Shown here piece by piece: positions 46,800 to 59,262 of a stretch of 64,000 nt of DNA. Each line of letters starts with the position of its first letter. Position 1 is the first letter of the stretch. The notes beneath the pieces are model-generated. The model made no database searches. It was not told the DNA's origin and saw only the letters and a program-made list of their open reading frames with translations. The translations under genes were made by a program, and so were the position numbers. This DNA is from Sceloporus undulatus (Eukaryota > Chordata > Lepidosauria > Squamata > Phrynosomatidae): contig NC_056525.1 of the NCBI RefSeq assembly GCF_019175285.1, positions 120,154,931-120,218,930 on the forward strand. Direction: 5' to 3'.

Positions 46800-49700
46800 T
46801 GCCTCTCCCCTCAACGCCACTGGTGGTCGGAGGCCACCGCGCGCCTCTTTGTCTTCCAGGCCAGGCCCTCTCTCCCCCCTCAAGATGTGGCTGGAGGGAG
46901 GGGCTCTTTGTCTCGGGGCCAGGCCTCTCTCCCCTCACGATGGTGGTTGGAGGAGGGCTCTTTGTTCCAGGCAGGCCTCTCTCCCCTAAAAGAGGTGGTT
47001 GGAGGAGGGCTCTTTGTCTTCCGGGCTGGCCTCTCTCCCCTCGAGTATGGTGCGTTGGAGGAGGGGCTCTTTGTCTTCCGGGCCTTGGCCTCTCTCCCCT
47101 CGAGATGGTGGTGGAGGAGGGCTCTTGTCTTCCGGGCCTGGCGGCTCCTCTCCCCCTCGAGATGGTGGTGGAGGAGGGCTCTTGTCTTCCGGGCATGGCT
47201 CTCTCCCCCTCGCGATGGGTGGTTGGAGGAGGGCTATTTGTTTCCGGGCTGGCTCTCTCCCCATCGAGATGGTGGTTGGAGGAGGGCCTTTGTCTTCCGA
47301 GGCCCGGCCTCTCTCCGCCCGCGATGGTGGGTTGGGAGGAGGGCTTTTGTCTTCCGGGAGGCCTCTCTCCCCTCGAGATGGTTGGTTGGAGGGAGGGTCT
47401 TTGTATTCCGCGTGCCAGGCCTCCTCTCACACTCGAGATGTGGTTGTGAGGAGGGCTCTTTGTCTTCCGGGCCAGGGCTCTCTCCCTCGAGATGGTTGGT
47501 TGGAGGAGGGCCTCTTGTCTTCGGGGACAGGGACTCTCCCCCCTCGAGATGGTGGGTTGGGGAGGGCTTTTGTCTTCCGGGTCCAGGCCTCTCTCCCCCT
47601 GGATGGGGTTTGGAGGAGGGCTCTTGTCTCGGGCCGAGCCTTCTCCCTCGAGATGGTGGTTGGAGGAGGGCTCTTTGTCTTCCGGGCCAGTGCCTTCTCC
47701 CCCCGTCGGAGGCTGGTGCGTTGGCGGAGGTGCTCTTTGTCTTCCGGGGCGGGGGGGGGAGGAGGGCCTCGTCTGGGGCCAGGCCTTCGAGATGGTGGTT
47801 GGGGAGGAGGCTCGTTGCTCGTTCCGGGCGAGGCCTCTTCTCCCCCTCGAGATGGTGGTTGAGGAGGGCTCTTTGTCTTCGGGCGAGGGCCTCCTCTCCC
47901 CATCGAGATGTTGTGGTTGCGAGGAGGGCTCTTTCTGTCTTCCGGGGCAGGGCCTCTCTCCCCCTCGGAGATGGTGGGTTGGAGGAGGGCTCTTTGTCTT
48001 CGGGCTGGCCTCTCTCCCCCTCGAGATGGTGGTTGGAGGGGAGGGCTTCTTTGTCTTCCGGTGCTTGGCCTCTCTCCCCCTCGCGATGGTGGTGGAGGAG
48101 GGCTCTGTCTTCAGGGCCGTGTCCTTCTCCCCTCGAGATGGTGGTGTGGAGGAGGGCTCTTTGTCTTCCGGGGCACAGGGCCTCTCCCCCTCGCGATGGT
48201 GGTTGGAGGAGGGCTCTTTGTCTCCGGGCGTCCAGGGCCATCTCTCCCCCTCGAGATGGTGGTTGGAGGAGGAGGGCTCTTTGTCTTACGGTGCTGGCAT
48301 TCTCCCCTCGAGATGGGCGGTTGGAGGGGGCTCTTGTTTCCCGGGGCTGGGCTATTACCCTCGAGATGGTGGTTGGAGGAGGGCTCTTGTCTCTCCGGGC
48401 TGGCCTTCTCCCCCTCGAGATGGGGTTGGAGGAGGGCTCTTTGTCTTGGGCCTGGGCTCTTCCCCGCTCGTGATGGTGGTGGAGGAGGGCTCTTTGTCTC
48501 CGGTGCTTGGCCTTCTCCCCCTCGAGATGGTGGTTGGAGGAGGGCTCTTTGTCTCCCAGGCCTGGCTTTCTCCCCCTCCAGATGGGGTCGCCGTTGGAGG
48601 AGGGCTCTTTGTCTTCCGGGCCAGGCCTCTTCTCCCCCTCAAGGATGGTGGTTGGAGGGAGTTGCTCTTTGTCTTCCGGGCCTGGGCCTCTCTCCCCCTC
48701 AAGATGGTGGTTGGAGGAGTGGGCCTCTTTGTCTTCAGGGCCTGGCCTGGCCTCCCTCCCATCAAGATGGTGGTATGGAGAGGGTATTGTCTTCGGTGCA
48801 TCGGCCTCTCTCCCCACGAGATGGTGGTCGGGAGGGGGCTCTTGTCTTCCGGGCCGGGACTATCTACCATCGAGCATGGTGGTTCGGAGGACGGGTCTTT
48901 GTCTTCCGGGCCTGGGCCTTCTCTCCCCCTCGAGATGGTGGTTGGCGGAGTGGCTATGCTGTTTCCGGGCCTGGCCTATCTCCCCTCGAGTGGTGAGTCT
49001 GGAGGAGGGATCTTGTCTTCCGGGACCAGGCCTATCTACCCCTGAGAGGTTGGTGGAGGATGGTGTGGAGGGATCTCTTGTCTTCAGGGCCAGGAATCTC
49101 TCCCCTCGAGATGGTGTCTTGGAGGAGGGCTCTTTGTCTTCCGGCTGTAGACTTCCCCCCTAGATCAGCGATGGGGTTGGAGGAGGGCTAGGCTTTTGTT
49201 CATCCGGGCCTGTGCCTTCTCCCTCGAGGATGGTGGTTGGAGGAGGGCTCTTTGTTCTCCCGGGCCTGGCTCTCCCCCTCAAGATTGGTGGTTGGAGGAG
49301 GGCTATTTGCCTTCCGGGCCTGTGCCTTCTCCCCTAGTGATGGTGGTTGGAGGGAGGGCTCTTTGTCTCCCGGCGCCCTGGCTCTTTCCTCCCCTCGAGA
49401 TGGTGGTTGGAGGAGGGCCTCTTTGTCTCCCAGGCATGGTTCTCTCCCCCTCAAGTGTGTGGTTGGAGGAGGGACTTTGTCTTCGGGACGGCTCTCTCCC
49501 CCTAAAGATGGTGGTTGGAGGGAGGTGTCTTTGTCTTTCCGGGGCCTGGGGCCTGCCTGCTCTCTTCCCCTCAAGATGGGGTTGTGAGGAGGGCTCTTTG
49601 TATTCGCTGGCCTGGCCTCTCTCCCCCTCACGATGGTGGGTTGGAGGAGGGCCCTTTGTCTTCCGGGCCTGGCACTAGCTCCCCTCGAGTGATGTTATTG

Positions 49701-52330
49701 GTAGGAGGAGGCTCTTTGTTTTCTGGCTGGCTCTCTCCCATCGAGGATGGTGGTGGAGGAGGGGCCTCTTGTCTTAAGGGCCCTGGCCTATTCCCACTCC
49801 GAGATGGTGGTTGGAGGAGGGCTTTTGTCTTCCCGGGCCTGGCCTCCTCACATCGAGGATGGTGGTTGGAGGAGGGCCTCTTTGTATTCCGGGACGGCCT
49901 CTCTCCCCTAGAGGATGGTTGGTTGGAGGGCGGCTCTTTGGTCTTCTTTTTCTACGGGCCAGGCATCTTCCCCTCGAGATGGTGGTCTGGAGGGACGGGC
50001 TCTTTGTTCTTCCCGGGCCTGGCCTCTCTCCCCCTCGCGATGTGGTGTTGGAGGAGGGCTCTTTGTCTCCGGGCCAGGCTTTCCCTCGAGATGGTGGTTG
50101 GAGGGGAGGGCTCTTTTTCTTCCAGGCCAGGCTCTCTCTCCCTCAAGATGGTGGTTTGGAGGAGGGCGTTTGTCCTTCCGGGGCCGTGCCTGCCTCTCTA
50201 CCCCTCGAGGAAGATGGTGGTGGGGAGGCGCTTTTGTCTTGCCGGCCAGCGCCTTCCCCTCGGATGGAGGTTGCGAGTGGAGGGTGTTTGTATTTCCGGG
50301 CCAGTGCCTCTCTCCCCCTCCAGATGGTGGCTGGGCGGAGGGCTGTTTGTCTTCCGGGCCTGGCCTCTCTCCCCCCTCGAGATGGTGGTTGGAGGAGGGC
50401 GTTTGTTCTTCCGGGCTGGCATCTCTCCCCCTCAAGATGGTGGTTGGAGGAGGGTAGGAGGGCTCTTTGTGTCTTCAGGGGGCCTGGCCTCTCTCCCCCT
50501 CGAGATGGTGATGGTGGTGGAGGAGTGGCTCTTTGTCTTACGGGCAGGCCTCTCTCCCACTCGGACGCATGGTGGTTGGTGGAGGGAGTGCTGTTTCTGT
50601 TTGTCTTCCGGGCCAGGCTCTCTCACCCTCAAGACTCGTTGGTTGGGGAGGGGGCTGTTTGTTTCCGGGCCAGGGCCGCTCTACCAATCAGATGGTGGTT
50701 GGTAGGGGGCTCTTTGTTTTCGGGGCCAGGACTCTCTCCCACTCCGAGATGGTGGTTGGTAGGAGGGCTGTTGTCTTACGGGGCCGGGCTCTCTCCCATA
50801 AGAGAGGTGGTTGGAGGAGCGGCGCTGTTGTCTTCCGGGGCCTAGGCCTCTCTCACCCATCGGAGGTGGTTGGGAGGAGGGCTGTTTTGTCTTCGGGCCC
50901 AGGCATCTCCTCCCCATCGAGACTTGGTGGTTGGAGGGCGGGGCTATTTGTCTTCCGCGGCATGGCCTCTCTCCCCCCGAGATGGTGGTTGTTTGGAGGA
51001 GGGACTCTTGTGATCTCAGGGCCAGGGCCTCTCTCCCCCCGAGATGGTGGTCTGGAGGAGGATGTTGTTTGTCTTCCGGGCCTGGCCCTCTCTCACCTAC
51101 GAGGATGGTGGTTGGAGGGGGCCTGTTTGGCTGTTTTTTGTCTTGGAGGGCAAGGCCTCTCTCCCCCTCGGATGGTGGTGGAGGGAGGGTCTTTGTCTTC
51201 GCGGCACTGGCCTCCTCTCCACTCGGAGATGGCTTGGTGGACGGATGGCTCTTTGTCTTCCGGGCAGGCTCTTCCCCCTCGAGGATGGTGTGTTTGGAGG
51301 AGGGCTGTTTGTCTTCGGGCTGGCCTCTTCCCCTCGAGATGGTGGTTGGAGGAGGGCTTTTGTCTCCGGTGCCGGCCTTCTCTCCCCCTCGAGGATGGTG
51401 GTTGGAGGAGGGCTGTTTGCTCTTCCGGGCAGGCTCTCTCCAACTCATAGATGGTGGTTTGGAGGAGGGTGTTTGTCTTCCGGCGCCAGGCCTCTTACCC
51501 CCTCCAAGATGGTGGTTGGAGGAGGGCTGTTGTCTCGCGGGCCAGGGCCTCTCTCCCCCTCGTAGGATGGTTGGTTTGGAGGAGGGCTTGTTTGTCTTAA
51601 GGGCCTGGCCTCTCTCCCCCCTCAAGATGGTGGTTGGAGGAAGGGTGTTTGTCTTCAGGGCCAGGCATCTCATCACCCCGGGAGGATGGTGGTTGGAGGA
51701 GGGCGTTTTTGGTATTCGGGCCAGGCCTCTCTCCCCCTCGAGTGGTGGTTGAGGAGGGCTCTTTGTCTTCCGGGCATGGCCCTCCTCTCCCCCGCAAGTA
51801 TGGTGGTGGCGGAGGGCTCTTGTATTCCGGGCCGGGCCTCTCTCCCCCTCAAGATGGGGTTGGTTGGAGGCGGGCTCTTTTTTTCCAGGCCAGGCGCCCT
51901 CTTATCCCTCAGATGGGGTTGGAGGAGGGCCTTGTTTGTTTCCGGGCTGGCTCTCTCCCGCGAAGCTGGTGGTTGGAGGTAGGGCTCTTTTTCTTCCGGG
52001 CCTGTGCCTCTCTCCCCTCAAGATTGGTGGTTGGCGGAGGGGCCTTTGTCTCACGGGCTCGGGCCTCTCTCCCTCGTGATGGTGGTTGGAGGGGAGGGCA
52101 TCTTGTCTTCGGCCTGGTCCTCTCCCCCTCAAGATGGTGGTGGTTGGAGGAGGGTTCTTTTCTTCGGACAGGCCTCTCTCTCCCTCAAGAGGTGGTGGTT
52201 GGAGGAGGGCTTGTTTGTCTTCCGGGCCTGCGCCTCTCTCCCCCTCAAGATGGTTGGTTGCGAGGAGGGCTTCTTTGTCTCTCACGGGCCTGGCCTCTAT
52301 CCCCCTCAAGATGGGGTGGAGTGAGGGGCT
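46800..52330. repeat. GC-rich minisatellite, about 57-bp unit, roughly 95 copies
   Basis: A unit built on GATGGTGGTTGGAGGAGGGC followed by CTCTTTGTCTTCCGGGCC and CTCTCTCCCCCTCGA repeats head to tail for about 5.5 kb. Copies differ mainly by one-base insertions and losses, less by substitutions; variant blocks include GGCTGTTTGTC toward 50,300-51,600. The long open frames across it on both strands are by-products of low stop content and indels and do not encode a protein. It is flanked on the left by an antisense LINE tail (about 46,690-46,790). Confidence 0.97.
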
Positions 52331-52794
52331 ATTTTGTGTTTTTGGTTGTTTTTTTGGCATGGTGTTTTTTTTTTTGCCTGGTCTGAGGTCAAACACCTAA
52401 ATTTCACATCTAAAATGGAATCCGTACTCTAGGCCAAGTCTGTATTCTTTAGACACGCACACTCTTAACAAAGTGTACCGTTAGCTCTAAAATTAGATCT
52501 AGGGTTTATCCCCTTTTCATCACTTCAGTTTGACTGCACAAGTGTTGTTGTCTTTTGCTCTTCTTATTATTATTATATTATTATATTATTATTATTATTA
52601 TTATTACTTATAGTTTTTCTATGTGTTGTAGGAAAGTCACTAATACCTGGGTCAAAGCAACAGGACGTTTAGACTAGCTGGGACTGTCCCTCAGGCTCCC
52701 TCCTTCCCTTTGAGATTGGCTATGTACTGCACAGTAGCTGAGAGTGAGATGGGGGAAATTTCCCCAGCAATTATATATTGTGGTAAGTTATGTT

Positions 52795-52862
52795 GTGTCT
52801 ACATACACACACACACACATGTAACACAGAGAGAGAGAGAAAGAGAGAGAAAGAGAGAGATT
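52795..52862. repeat. CA and GA/GAAA microsatellites
   Basis: An (AC)n run is followed by a (GA)n run with GAAA interruptions. A (TTA)n run lies nearby at about 52,565-52,607. Confidence 0.9.
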
Positions 52863-53089
52863 CAGGTCAACACAGCTGCCTACATTTTTTAGGTTGTGCT
52901 TGGAACATGGCAATGAGATGTTCCTGAATTTTAAAATTTATCCGCGCACTGCCATTCTAGAGTTCATCTATTAAATGTATTTATTTAATCTTTATACAAG
53001 CTTATAATGAAGTAGTAATTCAATCAACGTAATTTTACACATTTTTATCTAAAAGAAATCACCTAATCAGTTACGATGAAAAATAACAT

Positions 53090-53890
53090 TTGTCCTCCTG
53101 TTTCTTCTTTTCTTCATGTGTTACCATGAGTTGAAAACTTAAATGCTGATACCTCCATTGACTTTCCATCTTTAGTCATCTGAGTGGGATCTTCTTGTAT
53201 TCTTCATTTCCCTCCTATAACCAAATCCTAACTTACTGCCAACTTAGGTTCCTTGTCTTACATCAAGCAAATTATAAAATTTCATCATAATTTTTATATT
53301 CACATCACACCTCCTTTTAAATTTACCAACCATTAATACTTAGCTGCGCACTTTCCTCCCTTATTTGTTACTCCTTTGTTGTGTTACATGTGTATCTGGT
53401 TAGTCTCATCTATTTATTTGTCATATACATGACCATATATTTTACATAAGTCCATAACATGATAGTGACCTATAACTTTCCATATACATGTTCATTTTTA
53501 AACAATAAATTAACATAGAATTACTAAATCTTGCCTCACATTTCTTTCTTGCCTTCTAATAATTCTGCAAACAGTTTCCAGTCACTTTCCCATTTATCTT
53601 TGGGCTTTTGGTTTAATATATGTTGACCTAGCCATCTCTCTGATATCATGGACTTTATTTATCCAGTTATCTATGAAAGGTGGATCTTCCCTTTTCCAGT
53701 TTCTTACAATTAAAATCCTGGCTGCAGTAACTAAATATAAAACAGTCATTCAATATTTCCTTTCACTTTCTTTACTCAAAATAGACTCATCTATTAAATT
53801 TAATAATAAAAGAACAATCTGCTCCAGATGGATCACTACTGCTTTGCTCAGTACTTGTGCCATTAGACTATTTTCCACATTTTTGCTTCA
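53090..53890 (-). mobile_element. AT-rich stretch resembling an antisense LINE remnant
   Basis: Words such as CCTTTTCCAGTTTCTTACAA and AATCCTGGCTGCAGTAACTA resemble antisense L1-type 3' sequence. The resemblance is from memory and no coding frame remains. Confidence 0.35.
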
Positions 53891-54619
53891 AGAGCTCTAC
53901 TCCTGAAGCAAAATGGACCTGAATATCAACTGGATGATGACCGGCTGCCCACGAAGAATTTGGAAATCAGCCTGAGCTCAACTAGAGGAAGAGCATAATA
54001 AATAAGTAACATCTGTTCATACTTGACCATTGCAGGCCAGCAGCTTTACCACTTGTACAGTCTTGAAAGCTGAGTGTTTTTAGGAGGCACTTAATAAAAT
54101 CAAGCTTTTACATTTTCTTTCTTGTAATATAAAAAGAAAATAACTAAAAATTTGTGTTTCAGTTTTATACTGTACTGCATGGAAAAAAATGTTCTAGAAG
54201 TATGATCTTATTAAGTGCCTCCAAAAAAATAATCCCACAAATTGGCAATGCTGGGCAGGCTCCTTTTGGGCTTCTGAGGAATGTTAATTGAAAACATAAT
54301 AGGAAAAGAAGAAGGGCATGGTACCACTGTGACAAGCTTATGTACAGTTTTGTGAGAAACTGCCCTACATGTATTTATTTCCCATTGCAAGGTCTGTTGT
54401 ATCTGTGGTCATATAGAGTTTCCGATTTCTGTGTGTTACACTATGAGCACTGCAATTCTATATTTACACACAAGCAAGTTTCACTCAGAGCTTGGAAAAG
54501 TAACTTTTGGACTGCAGCTACTAGAATCCTGATAGCCATGCTGGCTGAGGGATTGTGGCAGCTGGCAGGTATAGACCAACAATGTAACTTTCCCAAAATC
54601 TCATATGACAGTGGTCTAA

Positions 54620-54845
54620 TCTGCATTGCAGAAATAATCCAATTTGACTCTGCTTTTTTGAGCATTGGCTCAGTGCTGTGGAATTCTGGGATTTGTAGTT
54701 TGTTGTGACACCAGCGCTCTCTGACAGAGAAGGCTAAATATCTATATTCCCACAAAATTCCCAATCGCAGAATTCCATAGCACTCAGCCATGGCAGTTAA
54801 AGTGGTATCAAACTACATTATTTCTGCAGTGCAGATTACACAAAT
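54620..54845. mobile_element. Palindromic aaataatcc-type MITE
   Basis: TTGCAGAAATAATCCAATTT at the left faces AACTACATTATTTCTGCAGT at the right. The inner arms carry GTGGAATTCTGGGATTTGTA and its inverse. Confidence 0.85.
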
Positions 54846-55029
54846 ATCACTGGGATTTACTGCACTGAGGTTTTCTTCAGAGCAAGTAAGTGGGGGTTGA
54901 TTGGAAGTGTATAAATGCTTAGAAGCAGTTAGTGATGGTCCAGGACATTTTGTTGCCCATAGGGGCAAAAGGTGTCCCTCATTCCAAAGACATGGTTATA
55001 TAGTATGCAGTACTATAGAGAAAGACTAT

Positions 55030-55250
55030 GGTCCAAAACACACTGCTGAAATAATCCAGTTTGAGACCGCTTTAACTGCGTGGCTCAATGCTAGGGAATT
55101 CTGGGAACAGTAGTTATCTGAGACATTGAACCTTCTCTGCCAAAGAGCTCTGATGCCACAATAAACTACAGTTCTCAGGATTCCCTAGTACTGAGCCAGG
55201 ACAGTTAAAGCGGTCTCAAACTGGATTATTTCTGTGGTGTTTTAGGCCTA
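55030..55250. mobile_element. Palindromic aaataatcc-type MITE
   Basis: GCTGAAATAATCCAGTTTGA and TCAAACTGGATTATTTCTG are the inverted arms; the inside has CTAGGGAATTCTGGGAAC and its inverse. It is one of the best-preserved copies. Confidence 0.88.
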
Positions 55251-55717
55251 TATTACTGTTGAAACTATTTAATCTTTACCCTGAGTTTGCAAGATGATCA
55301 GGGATTTTGGGTTGTCATATATCAAGGCCAATTTAAGAGCAAATGACAATAACAAATAGTACTCAGAAACAGCCAGGTTATTTTTGCCATGTGAGAAATT
55401 CCATCAGACCCTGTTCTCCATTTCAACTGCAATAAAAATCCAATAATGATTTATTCATAACTATAAACTGCTTTTGCAAGGTACCCAAAGTCTACTGCCT
55501 GACATATGATTCACTCTACTCACCTGGGGATTATATATAATGAAATGTGCATGTCTGCAGTATTGGAAACTATCCCACAATACATCAGTTTCCTGAAACA
55601 TGGGGATTATCTTTCACTCTGGATGGGTTGCTCAGGAAAAGAAATGCATGCCACTCCATCTATACCTGTAGCGTTAATTCTCATTCTGCAGTCTTAGGCC
55701 TGTCTGCTTAAAAGTAA

Positions 55718-55949
55718 GGCCTGTTACAGACTGCCAAAATAAAGCTGCTTCAGGTCTCTTTGGAGGTATGCTGTTTAAATGATGCATGTGTCCTAAGAGT
55801 CAGGAGGTTGTGCCAAAGCCACACTCCATTCCTAAGCACTGGAGTGCAGCTTTGGTGCAGCTTCCGGATTCTTAGGATGCATGCTCATTTAAACAGCATA
55901 CCTCCAAAGAGACCCGAAGCAGCTTTATTTTGGCAGTCTGTAACAGGCC
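55718..55949. mobile_element. Palindromic MITE, subfamily B, copy 4 (TAA duplications)
   Basis: This 232-bp hairpin has the same ends as the 28,680 copy and a perfect TAA on both sides (55,715-55,717 and 55,950-55,952). Confidence 0.95.
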
Positions 55950-57112
55950 TAAGTCTCTCCACTACATTCTGTAGGATTTACTTCCAGGTAAATGTGTATA
56001 GGTTTGCAGTCCAGTCAGAATAACTACTCCATCTTAAAACATCTATTTTGACACTATAGAGGTTTTCACTAAAATGTTCCTTGGGAATACTGGATTAGTT
56101 TTTGTTTACATTTGGGCTCAGTTGTCATAATATCATTTAGGAATTGCTTTCTGTCTGATGGATCAATTTATCTAATGAGTTTAGAGAACTGGGAAGGGGA
56201 GAAGTTTTTGGGGTTTTTTAACTGCATTTTGTAGCTTTCTTGGTTGATTTATCCAGAGGTATTTGAAATCCAGTTGTATTTTGGCAATAATCCTAAATTA
56301 TCCTCATGGCACAGTGGCGCTACAATCCAATGCACACTTTCTTGGATATCAAGCACGATTGTATTTGACGGAATTTGTGTCTGAGAAAAAATAAGATAGG
56401 ACTATATGTAAACTGACCTATAGCTGGTAGATTGCGAACCTTGTTTTCCAATAAGGAATAGGCTGGGAAGATAGGCAGCTCTGATTAGAGATGGAAATTA
56501 TATTTTAAAATATTTGCAAAACAGTCAAAAAGCATGTTTCTTGGGTGTTGTCCATGCCCTGGATGAGAAGAATCCTGGACTGATGAGAATCTATGGTGTT
56601 TAGGTCTTAATCCATGCAACATTTACATGTTGTAGTTTTGCACAGAAAAGGAAAACATTTTCTGGGTGGAAGTATTATTTCTCTGCACAAAATGCTGTTT
56701 CCTACATTAAAATGCTGTAGTTGAGGATTTACTCTGTCCAAAATTTGCACACCGTTGTTTTGCACAAAATCATACCCTCCAACTGTTCCAATTTGGCAGC
56801 TGCTTCTTTCAAGAATGAAAAATTAAATCCCTAATACTGGCCAGAGGTATTTTGTTTCCTTACGTAAAAGGTAAGGTGGTACTTACCACTCTAATCGACA
56901 TAAAAGCAAAGCAAACTGGACAGAGATTTGAAGCTTATTTGAAGGGTGGCAACTGGAAAACATCTCCATTGACACCTGAGGGCAGCAAGGGGCTGAGGAA
57001 GGCAGACTCATACACTACAGTACTTTGTTTTCCAGGAGAGAAGAAGGCATCTGAAGTCCATGAGATTCAGGATAACTGCTGCTCCCTATGCTTTCAGCAT
57101 CTTCTGCCGGAG

Positions 57113-57557
57113 GCAGGGTGACCAGATGTTGTAACAGCAAAGGAAGACAGGGCACTGTGAAATGTAGGACATTATAAAATGTAGGATATTAAAATGATCA
57201 TTTCATTTGTCCATTGAGTTGAAATTAAGGGAAAAACCCTTTCATCATTTGCATTGTGTCCTCAAGCAGCCCATTGCCTAACATGTTAGTTTTGCAAACA
57301 GGCCCTGAGCTCTGGAAGCAAGCCTTGTCTGCTGCTACTCTTAGGAAAAAGGAAAGATCCATCCTGTCCTCCTATTTGCAGTGAGGCCAGGCTGCCAAGT
57401 AGATACATTTCTTGAAGGGGGACAGCAAACACGGTGTTACTCAATGGGCTTCTTAGTCTTGCTTGAAATGGAGGACATTTTGGAATTCTTCCAGTACAGA
57501 AGCGTGAAATGTAGGACATGTCCTGGAAAATAGGACAGCTGAACCAAGGTTACCCTA
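57113..57557. mobile_element. hAT-like 'GGTGACCAGATG' element, near full length
   Basis: It starts CAGGGTGACCAGATG and ends AAGGTTACCCTAC. The inside holds GAAATGTAGGACATTATAAA and, at the right, ATGTAGGACATGTCCTGG. No coding potential. Confidence 0.7.
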
Positions 57558-57782
57558 CATGACTGAGTCCAGATTCGAACCCAGAGTCATAGTCCAAAAT
57601 TCAAACCACATCAATGGTATTTAAGATAGAGGGAGGGCTTTTTATCTGCTTCTGGTCCTCGGCAAGGTGGAGCCATCCATGCCTACCTCTTCTCCATCCA
57701 AGGCCAGGGCAGAAAATCTATAGCTGGATGAAATCTGAACAACAGTACCTGTGCCAAATACTTTTGAGTATGTGGAGGGAGA

Positions 57783-58012
57783 GCCACCATGGCATAGTGG
57801 TTTGAGCCTTCAGCTAGGGCTTTGGAGTCCAAGGTTCGAATCCACACTAAGCCACAGAAACCATTAAGTGACCATGGCTAAGGGGCAGCTTTCTCAGCCT
57901 CAGAGGAAGGCAGTAAAACTCCCCTCTGAAACAAATCAAGAAAACCTCCTGATATTAGGTACGCCTTATACTTACCATTATATTGGAAACCACTTGAAGG
58001 CACACAAGAACC
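57783..58012 (+). mobile_element. ACA-tail SINE
   Basis: CACCATGGCATAGTGGTTTG, GAAACCATTAAGTGACCATG and CACTTGAAGGCACACAAGAA span head to tail. Confidence 0.85.
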
Positions 58013-58214
58013 AACATATGAGTTGGAAAATAGCCTGTGCAGAAAAACACCTTTGATAAACATGTTGTTGTTGTGTGCCTGCTGTTTCTTGTCTAGTTAT
58101 TCATTGGATAGTGGCACTTTAATCACGTTTCATCTTGACGTTGTGTGAAAACCAATTGCGGGATTATCATGTTTAATCACCATTTATACTTCCCAGTTGT
58201 CCCCCATTTGATAA

Positions 58215-58395
58215 ACTAAGTAGTTTCCAATTTATGGTGGTCCTAAGGAAAGCTATCATGAGGGTTATTTGTCTTTTGGCAAGATTTGTTCAGAGGGGAT
58301 TTGCCACTGCCTTCCCTTAAGGTTGAGAGAGTGTGACTTGGCCAGTCACCCAGTGGGTTTCACGGTTTAGCCAGGAATCAAATCCTTGCATGAAT
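58215..58395 (-). mobile_element. ACA-tail SINE, antisense
   Basis: TTCCAATTTATGGTGGTCC, GCAAGATTTGTTCAGAGG and GAGAGAGTGTGACTTGGCC are antisense family words. Confidence 0.8.
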
Positions 58396-58462
58396 TGAAT
58401 TGGTTAATATTACCCCCCAAAACTTTGCTTGAACAATTTGTAATCCAACCTGGTTGAAGGCA

Positions 58463-58555
58463 GGATGTCCAGATGTCCTCCTTTTCCAGGACACGTCCTA
58501 CACTCTTCTGTCCTGGAAGAATTCCATGAATCCCCTCCATTTTGAGCATGGTTTA
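58463..58555. mobile_element. hAT-like 'GGTGACCAGATGTCC' fragment
   Basis: AGATGTCCTCCTTTTCCAGG and CCATTTTGAGCATGG match the other fragments. Confidence 0.55.
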
Positions 58556-58768
58556 GGCCGCATCTACAGTGCAGAAATAATCTGGCCTGACACTGCTTTA
58601 ACCGCCATGGCTGAGTGCTATGGAATCCTGGGAACTGTTGCTTGTTGTGGCCCCTGACAGAGGAAGGTAAACGTCTCATGAAACTATCATTCCCAGAATC
58701 CCATAGCGTGGAGCCATGGCAGTTAAAAGTGGTATCAAACTGGATTATTTCTGCAGCCTTAGAAGCAT
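58556..58768. mobile_element. Palindromic aaataatcc-type MITE
   Basis: ACAGTGCAGAAATAATCTGG faces AACTGGATTATTTCTGCAG; the inner arms have CATGGCTGAGTGCTATGG and its inverse. Confidence 0.85.
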
Positions 58769-58869
58769 GAATTTGCATGAGTGCCCTTTAGCTTTTATTT
58801 GGTCCTCCATTTTACTGCTGCCTTGTCTTCCTTGCAGTGAGAGGACCTCTGGGGTCAAGAAAGAAAGAA

Positions 58870-59262
58870 ATCAAGATCCAAAACACATTGCAAAAATAAC
58901 CCAGTTTGAGACCGCTTTAACTGCTGTGATGCTAGGGAATTATTCTGGGAAGTGTAGTGTTTGTGAGACATTGAGCCTTCTCTGCTGGAGAGAGCTCTGG
59001 TGCCATAATAAACAACAATTCCCAGGATTCCCTAGCACTGAGTCAAGGCAGTTAAACTGGTCTCAAACCGGATTATTCCTGCACTGTGTTTTGGACTAAT
59101 AAACTACAATCCCCAGGATTCCCTAGCACTGAGTCAAGGCAGTTAAACTGGTCTCAAACCGGATTATTCCTGCACTGTGTTTTGGACTAATAAACTACAA
59201 TCCCCAGGATTCATTGAGCCTGGGCAGTTAAAGCGGTTTCAAACCGGATTATTCCTGCTGTG
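58870..59262. mobile_element. Aaataatcc-type MITE with tandemly repeated right arm
   Basis: The left arm (AACCCAGTTTGAGACCGC) is present once. The right arm, from AATAAAC to GTGTTTTGGACT, is repeated in units of about 91 bp at 59,009, 59,098 and 59,189 (last partial). It sits directly upstream of the COLGALT2 promoter. Confidence 0.85.

Noticed and set aside
46690-52400. Open frames of up to 528 codons on both strands in the GC-rich array
   Set aside because: They run through a 57-bp tandem repeat, switch frame with every indel, and overlap each other in all frames. No promoter, splice pattern or non-repeat domain supports a protein.
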